Notes: generated by a model not told the origin, from the letters alone. 64,000 nucleotides of DNA from Cetobacterium ceti (GCF_900167275.1 NZ_FUWX01000009.1:96251-160250), one strand, 5' to 3'. Shown: positions 34,612-43,642, numbered from the stretch's first letter. Program-made: numbers and translations.

Positions 34612-35991
34612 ATGTACATAACTAGTAAGCATCTGAAGATAGTTAAATTTTTACAGGGGAAGAAAGATATAAATATAGAATTAATGAGTACTTTTTTTAA
34701 TACAACAGGTTCTAATTTAATGTTAGTTTTTCGAGAAATTTATAAACATTTAGATGAAAAAAGCAATTTAAAAAAAATAGGAGAAATTATAAATTTTATT
34801 CAGAATCATAAGGGAAGTTTATTTTTATTAAGACAGGAACAACATTTTAGAAAAAGAGAGCGTAGAGATTTTATAATTTTTTCTTTACTTATAAAGAAAA
34901 TTATAAAATTAAATGATATAGCTTTAGAACTAGATGTATCAAGGAGAATTATTAATTATGATTTAGAAAAGGTAAAAAAATTTTTAAAAAAATTCTCTTT
35001 AGAAACTGCTAGTACTAATAAAGGAATTGTATTAAAAGGGAAAAAAGAAGCAAAAGAAAATATAGTTCATTTATTTTTATTTAAATTCTTTTTAGAGAAA
35101 AACTATTTACCTAAGAAAACGAGAAGTTTATATTATTCTTTTTTTAAAGATTATAATTTAAAAAAAGTTATAGAAGATTTAAATTTAATAATTGAAGTTA
35201 TGGGTGGAAAATACACTCTTTATGAAAGATATGCATTTTACGCATTTTATTTAATGTGTTTAAGTAGAAATAGCAGTGGAAAAACTATAAAAGATCTCGA
35301 ATCTTTTACAGAATTTAAAAATATATTAAATTTAAATTTAACAGAAAATAAACTAATGAATATATACTTTTTTCTTAAAAAAAATGAATATTTACAAAAA
35401 ATTCCACTTAGAATGTTAAAAAAATTTAAAGATTTAATTATAAGAATTTATCCAAGAAACTTTTATAATAATGAATATTATATAGAATTAACAATTAGGA
35501 TAAAAACTATTTTTGAAAAAAATTATAATGTTCAAATTAAAGAATTAGAAGAATTTATAAATAGAGTTGTAAGTTGGGTGGAGTTTTGTGATTATAAAAA
35601 AAAGTTAGATATAGCCAGTGATGATTTTTTTGCAATTCCTTATAATAAATTTTCTGTGGATATGTTAAAAACTTTAAATGAGATTAAAGAATTTTTACCA
35701 CGTTTTTCTGTTCACGATTTAACAGTTATATATTTTACAACAAAAGATTTATTTCAAGATAAAACCAATGAAAAAAAAATAGTATTTATTTATAAATATG
35801 TTCCTAGAATAATTTTAAATCATTTGAAAAGTGTTATAAAAAATGAGTATAACATAAAATGTGATGATAGTATTTATATAGGTGACTTTAATAAATATAA
35901 AATTAAAAATCAAATTGATTTAGCTATAATAGTAGAAGATTTAAAAATAGATAGTGTAAAAACTTTAAAATTAGATTTTCCAGAATTCTAG
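34612..35991 (+). CDS. Mga/BglG-like HTH transcriptional regulator
   Basis: A 459-residue cytoplasmic protein. A second helix-turn-helix-like segment near residues 95-125 (IIKLNDIALELDVSRRIINYDLEKVKKFL) is typical of Mga/PRD-type regulators. An upstream helical N-terminal region (LKIVKFLQGKKDINIELMSTFFNTT) forms a first one. A long helical body with PRD-like features follows. It contains KGIVLKGKKEAKENIVHLFLF, similar to the region after the HTH in BglG/MtlR-type proteins. A phosphorylatable His cannot be identified safely. It is divergent from the pilus operon and probably controls it. GGGGGGAG precedes the ATG. Confidence 0.75.
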   Translation: MYITSKHLKIVKFLQGKKDINIELMSTFFNTTGSNLMLVFREIYKHLDEKSNLKKIGEIINFIQNHKGSLFLLRQEQHFRKRERRDFIIFSLLIKKIIKLNDIALELDVSRRIINYDLEKVKKFLKKFSLETASTNKGIVLKGKKEAKENIVHLFLFKFFLEKNYLPKKTRSLYYSFFKDYNLKKVIEDLNLIIEVMGGKYTLYERYAFYAFYLMCLSRNSSGKTIKDLESFTEFKNILNLNLTENKLMNIYFFLKKNEYLQKIPLRMLKKFKDLIIRIYPRNFYNNEYYIELTIRIKTIFEKNYNVQIKELEEFINRVVSWVEFCDYKKKLDIASDDFFAIPYNKFSVDMLKTLNEIKEFLPRFSVHDLTVIYFTTKDLFQDKTNEKKIVFIYKYVPRIILNHLKSVIKNEYNIKCDDSIYIGDFNKYKIKNQIDLAIIVEDLKIDSVKTLKLDFPEF

Positions 35992-36020
35992 AACCCTCAT
36001 TAATTGAGGGTTTCTTTTTT
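35992..36020 (+). terminator. Terminator after the pilus regulator
   Basis: Perfect stem AACCCTCA/TGAGGGTT (inner part TTAA), followed by a T-rich run. Confidence 0.85.
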
Positions 36021-36023
36021 TTT

Positions 36024-36492
36024 ATAGAAATAAAATTTCCAAATTAATACATAGAAGTTTCTGAAAGGCTTAATTTATGGTATTTTCAGTTGGTGAATTT
36101 AAAGGGTTTTAAAATTGAAAAGGTGTTTTAATATAGGAATAAGAAAATAAATAGTTTAAAATCAAAATAAAAAGGTCAAAATTCTTATTTGACAAGAAGG
36201 AAAATATAAAATATCATTATTAGTAGTAAATTAATTAAAACTGGAGGAAAAAATGCATAATAAATGAGTTAAGTGAGGATTAAGTACTCTTAGGTTAAGA
36301 GGAAACTATAGGGAATGAGGAAGATTAACGATTGAAAATTTTAATACAATTCTAATCAATTCAAAACTCTTTTTAATTCTAATCAAATCATTTTCTTTTT
36401 AAAAATCAGCTAAGTGAAGCTAAATATAAGGAAGATCCACTCAGATAGAGGGGTATTTTTTTGTGTATAAAATTATATTTAGGAGGAAAAAA
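36024..36492 (+). promoter_or_regulatory. 470-bp gap with promoter, four-codon ORF and structured leader
   Basis: A consensus-like promoter TTGACA (36189-36194), 17 bp, TATCAT (36212-36217) precedes a leader of about 270 nt. It contains GGAGG plus a four-codon ORF ATG-CAT-AAT-AAA-TGA (36253-36267) and the hairpin CTCTTA/TAAGAG (36286-36300). A repeated 12-mer AATTCTAATCAA (36348-36359 and 36375-36386) and a weak hairpin followed by T7 (about 36435-36460) follow. The first 160 bp holds nothing I can identify. No known riboswitch class is recognised. Confidence 0.5.
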
Positions 36493-37641
36493 ATGGACCA
36501 AAAATTAGAAAGCAAATTACAAGAGTTTTCAGAGGCAAGAAGAAATGGATTTTTAAAGGTAAAGGAATTTAAGGATAGAGGAGAAAATATAGTAGGAATA
36601 TTTTGTACATATACACCGAAAGAATTAGTATATGCAGCAGGAGCTTATCCAGTTTCTTTATGTTCCATTAGTGAGGAAACAATCCCAGCTAGTGAGAAAC
36701 ATTTACCTAAAAATTTATGCCCTTTAATAAAAGCTAGTTATGGATTTGCTTTAACAGATAAATGTCCTTATATGTATTTTTCAGATTTAGTAATAGGAGA
36801 AACAACTTGTGATGGGAAAAAGAAAATGTATGAATATCTAGGAGAGATAAAGGATGTTCACGTTATGCAACTTCCTCATAATAGAGAAAATAAATTTGCT
36901 CAAAAAATGTGGGAAGAGGAAATAAGAGTTTTAAAAAATAAATTAGAAGAAAAATTCAATTCAGAAATTACAGAGGAAAAATTAAAAGAAGCTATTAAAC
37001 TTTGTAATGAAGAAAGAGAAGTTTTAAAGGAGTTTTATTCTTTAGGAAAAATGGTTCCACCAGTTATAAGTGGATATGAAATGCAAAAGGTATTACAAGG
37101 GGTAAATTATACTTTTGATAAAAAAGAGCAAAATGAAAATGTTAGAAGATTAATTGAAAATTATAAGAAAAAATATGAAAATAAAGAGTATGTGGCCTCT
37201 GAAAATGCTCCGAGAATTTTAATTACAGGATGTCCATTAGGTGGAGTTGTGGATAAAATAATAAAACCTATAGAAGAAGCTGGAGCAATTGTAGTGGCTT
37301 ATGAAAACTGTAGTGGAGCTAAAAACTTAGAGGAATTAGTTGATGAGACTATTGATCCTATTGAAGCCTTAGGAAAAAAATATTTAAATATTCCATGTTC
37401 TATTATGAGTCCTAATACTGGAAGAAATGAAATGATAGAAAGACTTGTAGATGAATATAAAGTTGATGGAGTAATTGAAATTGTTCTTCAGTCTTGTCAT
37501 ACTTATGCTGTTGAAACTCATAGTGTAAGAAGATTTTTAAATGAAAGAGCTATACCATTTATGTCCCTTGAAACAGATTATTCTCAAAGTGATAATGGAC
37601 AAGTAAAAACAAGATTAGAAGCATTTATAGAAATGCTTTAG
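36493..37641 (+). CDS. 2-Hydroxyacyl-CoA dehydratase-like protein; candidate double-cubane cluster protein
   Basis: A 382-residue iron-sulfur protein of the HgdB/YjiM family. Only one dehydratase-type subunit is encoded, rather than the alpha/beta pair of true dehydratases. It is directly followed by its activator, the arrangement of double-cubane cluster proteins and of E. coli YjiM/YjiL. Numerous cysteines are available as ligands: FCTYTPKEL, SLCSI, NLCPLIKAS, DKCPY, TTCDGKKKMYE, GCPLGG, ENCSGAKN and QSCHTYAVE. The ATG at 36493 follows AGGAGG; a longer frame lacks such a site. It probably performs a low-potential reduction, with the substrate unknown. Confidence 0.82.
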   Translation: MDQKLESKLQEFSEARRNGFLKVKEFKDRGENIVGIFCTYTPKELVYAAGAYPVSLCSISEETIPASEKHLPKNLCPLIKASYGFALTDKCPYMYFSDLVIGETTCDGKKKMYEYLGEIKDVHVMQLPHNRENKFAQKMWEEEIRVLKNKLEEKFNSEITEEKLKEAIKLCNEEREVLKEFYSLGKMVPPVISGYEMQKVLQGVNYTFDKKEQNENVRRLIENYKKKYENKEYVASENAPRILITGCPLGGVVDKIIKPIEEAGAIVVAYENCSGAKNLEELVDETIDPIEALGKKYLNIPCSIMSPNTGRNEMIERLVDEYKVDGVIEIVLQSCHTYAVETHSVRRFLNERAIPFMSLETDYSQSDNGQVKTRLEAFIEML

Positions 37642-37653
37642 TCAGGAGGAAAA

Positions 37654-38418
37654 ATGTATTATATAGGAATAGATATAGGTTCTACAGCGGCAAAGGTTGC
37701 AGTATTTGAAAATGAAAATTTAATTGAGACTTTTACTTTGCCAACAGGATGGAGTTCGGTGGAAACGGCTCAGAAAATAAAAGAGATATTAGAAGAAAAG
37801 GGAATAAAAGTTGAAGAGAGTAAGGTTGTAGCAACAGGATATGGTAGAGTTGCAGTGCCCTATGCACATAAGGTAGTAACAGAGATAACTTGTCATGGAG
37901 TTGGAGCTAAATATATTTTTGATAATGATGACATGGTTGTAATTGATGTAGGTGGACAGGATACAAAGGTAATTGAACTTACCCATGGACTTGTAAATAA
38001 TTTTTATATGAATGATAAATGTTCCGCAGGAACAGGAAGATTTTTAGAGGTAATGGCTAATACTTTAGGGTTAACCTTAGGAGAACTTTCTGAATATGGA
38101 AGAAAAGGAGCAGATGTAACCATAAGTTCTATGTGCACTGTTTTTGCAGAAAGTGAAGTTATAAGTTTAATAGGAGCTGGAACTAAAAAAGAGGACATAG
38201 CCTTTGGAGTTATAAATTCTGTGGTGAATAAGGTAGCTTCTATGTGTAGTAAAATGGGAGAAAATTCTAGTTACTATTTAACAGGAGGCCTTTGCGAAAA
38301 TAGTTATTTTTTAGAGGAATTATCTAAAAAATTAAAAAGCGAAGTAAAAACAGATTCTAGAGGAAGGTATGCTGGAGCTATTGGAGCTGGGATTTTAAGT
38401 AAAAGAGTAAAAAAATAA
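37654..38418 (+). CDS. ATP-dependent activator (activase) of 2-hydroxyacyl-CoA dehydratase / DCCP reductase
   Basis: A 254-residue ASKHA-fold ATPase that fires low-potential electrons into its partner using ATP hydrolysis. The phosphate-binding motif IGIDIGSTAAK is at residues 3-13, a second motif IDVGGQDTK is near 98-106, and an adenosine motif lies in YYLTGGLCEN. The [4Fe-4S] ligands shared across the dimer are the cysteines in NDKCSAGTGRF (about 123) and SSMCTVFAESE (about 161). It lies 12 bp after its partner gene with AGGAGG before the ATG. The 3' end is followed by a hairpin shared with the hdhA leader. Confidence 0.9.
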   Translation: MYYIGIDIGSTAAKVAVFENENLIETFTLPTGWSSVETAQKIKEILEEKGIKVEESKVVATGYGRVAVPYAHKVVTEITCHGVGAKYIFDNDDMVVIDVGGQDTKVIELTHGLVNNFYMNDKCSAGTGRFLEVMANTLGLTLGELSEYGRKGADVTISSMCTVFAESEVISLIGAGTKKEDIAFGVINSVVNKVASMCSKMGENSSYYLTGGLCENSYFLEELSKKLKSEVKTDSRGRYAGAIGAGILSKRVKK

Positions 38419-38428
38419 AGGAATGAAG

Positions 38429-38474
38429 AAAACCTCCTTGTAAAGAAAATCAAAAGCTTTTTACAGGAGGTTTT
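38429..38474 (+). promoter_or_regulatory. Hairpin that is both terminator-like and covers the hdhA ribosome-binding site
   Basis: AAAACCTCCTTGTAAA (38429-38444) pairs with TTTACAGGAGGTTTT (38460-38474) with one bulged base, a stem of 15 pairs. The right arm contains GGAGG, the hdhA ribosome-binding site, and ends in T5. The structure could stop transcription after the activator gene or block hdhA translation. Confidence 0.65.
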
Positions 38475-38478
38475 TCAT

Positions 38479-39255
38479 ATGGTAAGTATAGAACATGAAT
38501 ATAATTTAAAAGGAATGACTGCTATAATAACTGGAGCAGGAAATGGAATTGGTAGAGCTTCAGCTCTTATGCTTGCAAAGGCAGGGGCTAATATTGTAGC
38601 TAGTGATATAAATAAAATAGCTGCAGATGATACTGCAATTGCTGCTAGGGAATTTGGTATAAAAGCTTTTGGAGTTCAGTGTGATGTTACTTCTGAAAGT
38701 GATTTAGAAAATTTAGTGGAAAAAACTGTAACAGAATTTGGAAGAGTAAATATTTTAGTAAATAATGCTGGTGGAGGTGGAGGAGGAAGAGAAAAATTTG
38801 AAGATTTAACTTTGGATTACTTAAAGAAAATCTATACTTTAAATGTGTTCAGTATATTCAAACTTTCTCAACTTTGTATTCCTCATATGAAGGCAAGTGA
38901 GTATGGTTCAATTGTGAACATAAGCTCGATAGCTTCAGAGATGGCTAGTCATAATATGAGTGTTTATGGCAGCTCTAAGGCAGCAGTGAATCAACTTACA
39001 AAATATATGGCTGTAGACCTGGGTCCTTTTATAAGAGTTAATGCAATAGCTCCTGGAGCAATTAAGACAAATGCTTTAAAATCTGTATTAAATCCAGAGA
39101 TGGAGGAGAAAATGTTAAGGAAAACTCCTTTGAAAACTCTTGGAGAACCAGATGACATTGCAATGGCTGTTTTATATTTGGTCAGTCCTTTGTCAAAATG
39201 GGTAACAGGTCAAATATTGACTATAAACGGTGGCGGAGAACAGGAATTAGACTAA
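38479..39255 (+). CDS. hdhA: 7-alpha-hydroxysteroid dehydrogenase-like SDR
   Basis: NAD(P)-dependent short-chain dehydrogenase of 258 residues, very similar in my recollection to E. coli HdhA, which oxidises the 7-alpha-hydroxyl of bile acids. The cofactor loop TGAGNGIG is at residues 18-25, NNAGGGGGG near 95-103, and catalytic Ser lies in NISSIASE. Tyr163 and Lys167 are in YGSSK. The stretch IAPGAIKTNALKSVLNPEMEEKML and the end QILTINGGGEQELD closely parallel HdhA. The ribosome-binding site lies within a hairpin. Bile-acid specificity is inferred; other SDR substrates remain possible. A terminator follows. Confidence 0.82.
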   Translation: MVSIEHEYNLKGMTAIITGAGNGIGRASALMLAKAGANIVASDINKIAADDTAIAAREFGIKAFGVQCDVTSESDLENLVEKTVTEFGRVNILVNNAGGGGGGREKFEDLTLDYLKKIYTLNVFSIFKLSQLCIPHMKASEYGSIVNISSIASEMASHNMSVYGSSKAAVNQLTKYMAVDLGPFIRVNAIAPGAIKTNALKSVLNPEMEEKMLRKTPLKTLGEPDDIAMAVLYLVSPLSKWVTGQILTINGGGEQELD

Positions 39256-39260
39256 GAAAG

Positions 39261-39293
39261 AAAACTTTCCCTTTGATTGGGAAAGTTTTTTTT
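39261..39293 (+). terminator. Terminator after hdhA
   Basis: Perfect 11-bp stem AAAACTTTCCC/GGGAAAGTTTT with a seven-base loop and a T8 run. Confidence 0.9.
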
Positions 39294-39366
39294 GTACAGT
39301 ATAAGTGGAAATTATTTATAAACTGTGATAAACTAAAAAGAGCATTATGTTTGAATGGAGGACCAG

Positions 39367-40890
39367 ATGAAAAAGAGAATTGTAGCAGTTTTAATGTCGT
39401 TTGCTCTTTTAGCTTTAGGTGGATGTTCTGATGAAAAACCAGAACAAAATAATAGAATGGTAGTACCTATAAAAGTAGGATTTAATTCCATAGCACCAGA
39501 CACAGATTTTTCGGCTGCAACAAAGGAAGTAATTAGAAATATGAATGCAGGATTAATGAGATTTGATCCTGATAGTAGAAAGTTAGTTCCAGGACTAGCT
39601 CAATCATATGAAATAAAAAATGATGGAAGAACTTATATATTTAAGTTAAGAGATAATTTAAAGTTTCATAATGGAAAATCAATAACACCAGAGGATGTAA
39701 AATATTCCTTTGAAAGAGTTGCTGGGTTAAAAACAGGAAAGCCAATTGTAGGAGATTGGAAAAAGAATTTAGAAAGTGTAAAAGTTTTAGATGATAAAAC
39801 TGTTGAAATAAATATAAAAGATGGAGAGCAAAAAAGTTCTGATATTTATAATATAGCAGATGTTTCTATAATTCCTAATGGGATTAGTGAGGCTGAACTT
39901 GAAAAGCATCCAATAGGTGCAGGACCATATAAATTTGGAGAATATATTCCTGGACAAAAATTAGTTTTAGATGCCTTTGATGATTATTATTTAGGAGCTC
40001 CTGAAGTAAAAGAGGTTGAATTTAAATTTTATAAAGAGGGAGCGGGAAGAGTTCTATCTTTTAAAAATGGAGAGATAGATTATTTACCTTTAGACTTAGA
40101 ATCAAAAAAGGAAATATCTAAGGATAAAAATGTTGAAATAGTTTCTAATTTAGGAAATGATGTAAATGTATTATATTTAAATAATTCATTTAAGCCATTT
40201 CAAGATAAAAGAGTTCGTCAAGCAATTTGGGAAGGAATAGATGTTCAAAGAATTATAAATGGAATTGCTCTTCCAAAGGCTACTAAGTTAGGGTCCCATA
40301 TGTCACCATATTTAAAAGAATTTTATGAAAATGGTTTAGAAAACAAGTATCCATATAATCCTGAAAAGGCAAGAGAACTTCTTTTAGAAGCTGGATATAA
40401 TAATAATTTAACTTTTACTTTAACAACCATAGCTGAAAATAATTTTGATAATGATATGGCTTTATTTATTAAGGAAGATTTAAGTAAAATTGGAGTTACT
40501 GTAAATGTAAATCCTATTCCATGGGGACAGTATTTACCAGAGGTTTATAAACAACATAAATATGAGGCAGCACTTTTAAGAGTTGCAGGATATCCTGATC
40601 CTCATAGAATATTACAAAGATATAAAACAGGATACTCTTCTAATATGGGAGAATATTCAAATCCTGAAGTTGATAAATTATTAGCCCAGGCTAATCACAC
40701 TTATAATCAAGAGGATAAAATAAAAATATATAAAAAAATACAAGATATATTAAATGAAGATATTGCAGCGGTTTATTTATTAGATCAAGGGGTTTCAGTG
40801 GCACTTTCTCCTAGATTTATAGGATATAAAACTTATCCCTATGCATATATAGATATATCAAGTATAAAATTAAAGAAAAATGTTAAGTAG
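39367..40890 (+). CDS. Oligopeptide/dipeptide ABC transporter substrate-binding lipoprotein
   Basis: Family 5 solute-binding protein (DppA/OppA type), 507 residues. The N-terminal signal ends in the lipobox ALGGC, so it should be lipid-anchored. Family landmarks include LKFHNGKSITPEDVKYSFERV, GAGPYKFGEYIPGQKLVLD and DKRVRQAIWEGID. The ATG at 39367 follows GGAGGACC; an earlier in-frame ATG at 39355 overlaps that site. It is the first gene of a five-gene importer and the preceding region contains the hdhA terminator. Ligands could be peptides, nickel chelates or other oligomers; the sequence does not decide. Confidence 0.9.
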   Translation: MKKRIVAVLMSFALLALGGCSDEKPEQNNRMVVPIKVGFNSIAPDTDFSAATKEVIRNMNAGLMRFDPDSRKLVPGLAQSYEIKNDGRTYIFKLRDNLKFHNGKSITPEDVKYSFERVAGLKTGKPIVGDWKKNLESVKVLDDKTVEINIKDGEQKSSDIYNIADVSIIPNGISEAELEKHPIGAGPYKFGEYIPGQKLVLDAFDDYYLGAPEVKEVEFKFYKEGAGRVLSFKNGEIDYLPLDLESKKEISKDKNVEIVSNLGNDVNVLYLNNSFKPFQDKRVRQAIWEGIDVQRIINGIALPKATKLGSHMSPYLKEFYENGLENKYPYNPEKARELLLEAGYNNNLTFTLTTIAENNFDNDMALFIKEDLSKIGVTVNVNPIPWGQYLPEVYKQHKYEAALLRVAGYPDPHRILQRYKTGYSSNMGEYSNPEVDKLLAQANHTYNQEDKIKIYKKIQDILNEDIAAVYLLDQGVSVALSPRFIGYKTYPYAYIDISSIKLKKNVK

Positions 40891-40902
40891 CAGGTGAGGA
40901 AG

Positions 40903-41856
40903 TTGAATTATTTAAAAAAGATTTTATCTGCCTTAAGTACGGTTTTTATAACCTCTTTAATTATATTTTTACTTTTTGAACTTTTACCAGGGGATCCTGT
41001 TCTGGCAAGAATGGGGGTTGAAAGTGATCCAGTAGTAGAAGCTAGATTAAGAGAGGAATTTGGACTGGCTCAGCCTGTATATATAAGATTTTTCAAATGG
41101 ATATTCCAAGTTTTAAGAGGAAATTTAGGGAATTCATATTCCTATTCAAACTATACAGTACTAGAATTGATAAAATCAAGAATGCCTACCACACTGACTA
41201 TTATGGTAGGAACATTAATTATTGTTTTACTTGTTTCTATTCCCTTAGGAAGTTTATTAGCAAGAAAACAGGATAAAAAAATATATAGAATATTTAAAAT
41301 ATTTTCCCAAGTAGGATTTTCAATACCTAGCTTTTGGATAGCAATTATTTTAATGTATATATTTTCTTTAAAGTTAGGATTATTACCAACAGTTGGAACG
41401 GTAAATTGGTCTAGATATCCAATTACTACGATAAAATCTTTGACATTACCAATAGTTACTCTAGCTATTAGTAAAGTTCCCCTAGTAAGTCACTATTTGT
41501 CAAATAGTATGTTAGAGGAAAGTCACAAGGATTATGTACGGGTAGCTAAAAGTAAGGGATTATCAAAGGATGAAATTTTTAAAAAACATATTTTAAGAAA
41601 TTCATTAATAAGTGTAATTACAATAATTGGAATGATAAGTATATACTTAGTTACAGGAACTATTGTAATAGAAAATGTTTTTGCCCTTCCTGGACTAGGA
41701 ACTCTTTTAATAGAAGCAATAAATAGAAAGGATTATCCACTTGTTCAAGGGATAGTTTTATATATAAGTATTGCAGTTATATTTATAAACTTTATTGTGG
41801 ATATAGCTTATTCTATTGTAGACCCTAGAATTAGAAAGAGAGGGAATAAAAAGTGA
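40903..41856 (+). CDS. Peptide ABC transporter permease (DppB type)
   Basis: Inner-membrane permease of about 317 residues with six membrane segments, of the DppB/OppB family. GDPVLARMGVESDPVVEARLREEFGL follows the first helix, and the ABC-docking region reads SHKDYVRVAKSKGLSKDEIFKKHILRN. The start is uncertain. A TTG at 40903 has the AGGTGA ribosome-binding site at suitable distance, while an in-frame GTG at 40894 sits within that site. It overlaps the next permease by 4 bp. Confidence 0.88.
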   Translation: MNYLKKILSALSTVFITSLIIFLLFELLPGDPVLARMGVESDPVVEARLREEFGLAQPVYIRFFKWIFQVLRGNLGNSYSYSNYTVLELIKSRMPTTLTIMVGTLIIVLLVSIPLGSLLARKQDKKIYRIFKIFSQVGFSIPSFWIAIILMYIFSLKLGLLPTVGTVNWSRYPITTIKSLTLPIVTLAISKVPLVSHYLSNSMLEESHKDYVRVAKSKGLSKDEIFKKHILRNSLISVITIIGMISIYLVTGTIVIENVFALPGLGTLLIEAINRKDYPLVQGIVLYISIAVIFINFIVDIAYSIVDPRIRKRGNKK

Positions 41857-42656
41857 GAATAAAAGATAATACAAATTTAAAAATAGGTTTAGGAATAATA
41901 GGGGTCCTATTTATAATTATGATTATAAGTTTATTTTGGACTCCCTATAATCCCTATGATATAAATGAATTAAATAGATTAGCACCACCTAGTTTTGCCC
42001 ATCCTTTGGGAACAGATTATTTAGGAAGAGATTTACTTTCTAGAATGATGATAGCTTCCCAAAGTGCTTTTTATGTGGGAATACTTTCTGTTGCCATAGG
42101 TGGAACAATAGGAACTTCTCTAGGAGTTATTTCAGGTTATTTTGGAGGATGGATAGATGAGATTTTATCAAAAATAACAGATGCCTTTATGTCTATACCT
42201 TCAATATTATTTTTACTAGTGATAATAACAGTACTAGGAAAGGATTTACAAAATACAGCTATTTCCATTGGAATTTTAAATATTCCAACATTTTTTAGAA
42301 TGAGTAGAGGAAAAGTGATGGAGATTAAAAATTTACCATATATAACTTGGGCTAAAATAATGGGGGTAAAGGAGTTTAGAATTATATTTATTCATATACT
42401 TCCAAATATTTTTTCAACAATAATTGTAATAGGAGCTTTGGCTTTTTCCAGTGCAATACTTACAGAAGCAAGTTTAAGTTATCTTGGGATGGGAGTAAAT
42501 CCTCCACAACCAACATGGGGAGAGATTATATATAGAGCTCAGGAATTTTTAAGTGTAAATCCTTATTATGCAATAGTTCCAGGAATTTTAATAAGTTTAG
42601 TTGCCATAGGTTTTAACTTATTAGGAGAAGGAATAAAAGAGTATATTAGAAGGTAG
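41853..42656 (+). CDS. Peptide ABC transporter permease (DppC type)
   Basis: Second permease, 267 residues and about six membrane segments, with the DppC/OppC signatures FAHPLGTDYLGRDLLSRMMIASQ near the N-terminus and the C-terminal ASLSYLGMGVNPPQPTWGEII. The docking region EIKNLPYITWAKIMGVKEFRIIFIHILPN is present. The start is a GTG overlapping the previous stop (GTGA), with GAGAGGGA upstream, so the two permeases are made together. Confidence 0.9.
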   Translation: MRIKDNTNLKIGLGIIGVLFIIMIISLFWTPYNPYDINELNRLAPPSFAHPLGTDYLGRDLLSRMMIASQSAFYVGILSVAIGGTIGTSLGVISGYFGGWIDEILSKITDAFMSIPSILFLLVIITVLGKDLQNTAISIGILNIPTFFRMSRGKVMEIKNLPYITWAKIMGVKEFRIIFIHILPNIFSTIIVIGALAFSSAILTEASLSYLGMGVNPPQPTWGEIIYRAQEFLSVNPYYAIVPGILISLVAIGFNLLGEGIKEYIRR

Positions 42657-42664
42657 GAAAAGTA

Positions 42665-43642
42665 ATGGAACTTTTAAAAGTTGAAAATTTAGCAATAGAA
42701 GAAATTTCGAAGGTTAAAAGAATTGTTGTAGATGAGATTAATTTTACAGTTAATAGAGGAGAAACTGTAGGAATAGTTGGAGAAAGTGGAAGTGGAAAAA
42801 CAGTGACAGCTATGAGTATTTTAAGACTTTTATCTGATGATTTGAAAATTTCCACAGGAAAAATATTTTTCCAAGGTGAGGATATTAGTAAATATAGTGA
42901 AAAAGATATGGAAAAACTTTTAGGAAATGATTTGTCTGTTGTTTTTCAAAATCCAATAAGTTCATTAAATCCACTTATGAAAGTTGGAAAACAAATTGGA
43001 GAAGTAATTGAAAAACACAGGGGCATAAAAGGAAATGAACTTAAAAATATGGTTTATGAAATTTTAAAGGATGTTGGATTTCCTGATTATGAAGATGTAT
43101 ATATAAAGTATCCCCATGAGCTTTCAGGAGGACAAGGACAAAGAATTGGAATTGCTATGGCAATTGCTAACTCTCCTAAACTTATTATAGCAGATGAACC
43201 TACAACGGCCTTAGATAAAAATGTTCAAGAACAAATTTTACTTCTATTGAAAAATATTCAAAAAAAATATAATAGTGCAATTATTTTTATTTCCCATGAT
43301 TTAGGAGTTATAAGAAGAATTACAGATAGGGCAGTGGTAATGTATTTTGGTCAAATTGTTGAGATTGGAAAAACAGAAGAAATTTTTAATAATCCAAAAC
43401 ATCCATATACAAAGGGACTTTTAGATTCTTTACCAGAAAATTTTAGACGTGGTGAAAGAATAAAAGTTATGAAAGGAACAATTCCTAGTATAGATGATAA
43501 AATAGAGGGATGTTACTTTTCACCTAGATGTTCACATAAACTTCCTATTTGTAAATGTGAAAGAATAAAATTAGAAACTCTAGGAAATAGAATAATAAGA
43601 TGTATAAATCCTTTAAAGGAAGGACAACATGAAGAAAAATAA
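42665..43642 (+). CDS. Peptide ABC transporter ATP-binding protein (DppD type)
   Basis: ABC ATPase of 325 residues with Walker A GESGSGKT, signature LSGGQGQR and Walker B LIIADEPTTALD. The C-terminal oligopeptide-transporter extension has a four-cysteine region (GCYFSPRC, CKCE, RCINPL) that in relatives binds an iron-sulfur cluster. It starts 8 bp after the second permease and overlaps the next ATPase by 14 bp. Confidence 0.92.
   Translation: MELLKVENLAIEEISKVKRIVVDEINFTVNRGETVGIVGESGSGKTVTAMSILRLLSDDLKISTGKIFFQGEDISKYSEKDMEKLLGNDLSVVFQNPISSLNPLMKVGKQIGEVIEKHRGIKGNELKNMVYEILKDVGFPDYEDVYIKYPHELSGGQGQRIGIAMAIANSPKLIIADEPTTALDKNVQEQILLLLKNIQKKYNSAIIFISHDLGVIRRITDRAVVMYFGQIVEIGKTEEIFNNPKHPYTKGLLDSLPENFRRGERIKVMKGTIPSIDDKIEGCYFSPRCSHKLPICKCERIKLETLGNRIIRCINPLKEGQHEEK

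Noticed and set aside
36253..36330. Resemblance of GTTAAGTGAGG to the conserved core of M-box magnesium riboswitches
   Set aside because: Only about ten bases match and the other conserved blocks are missing; the downstream gene is not a magnesium transporter.
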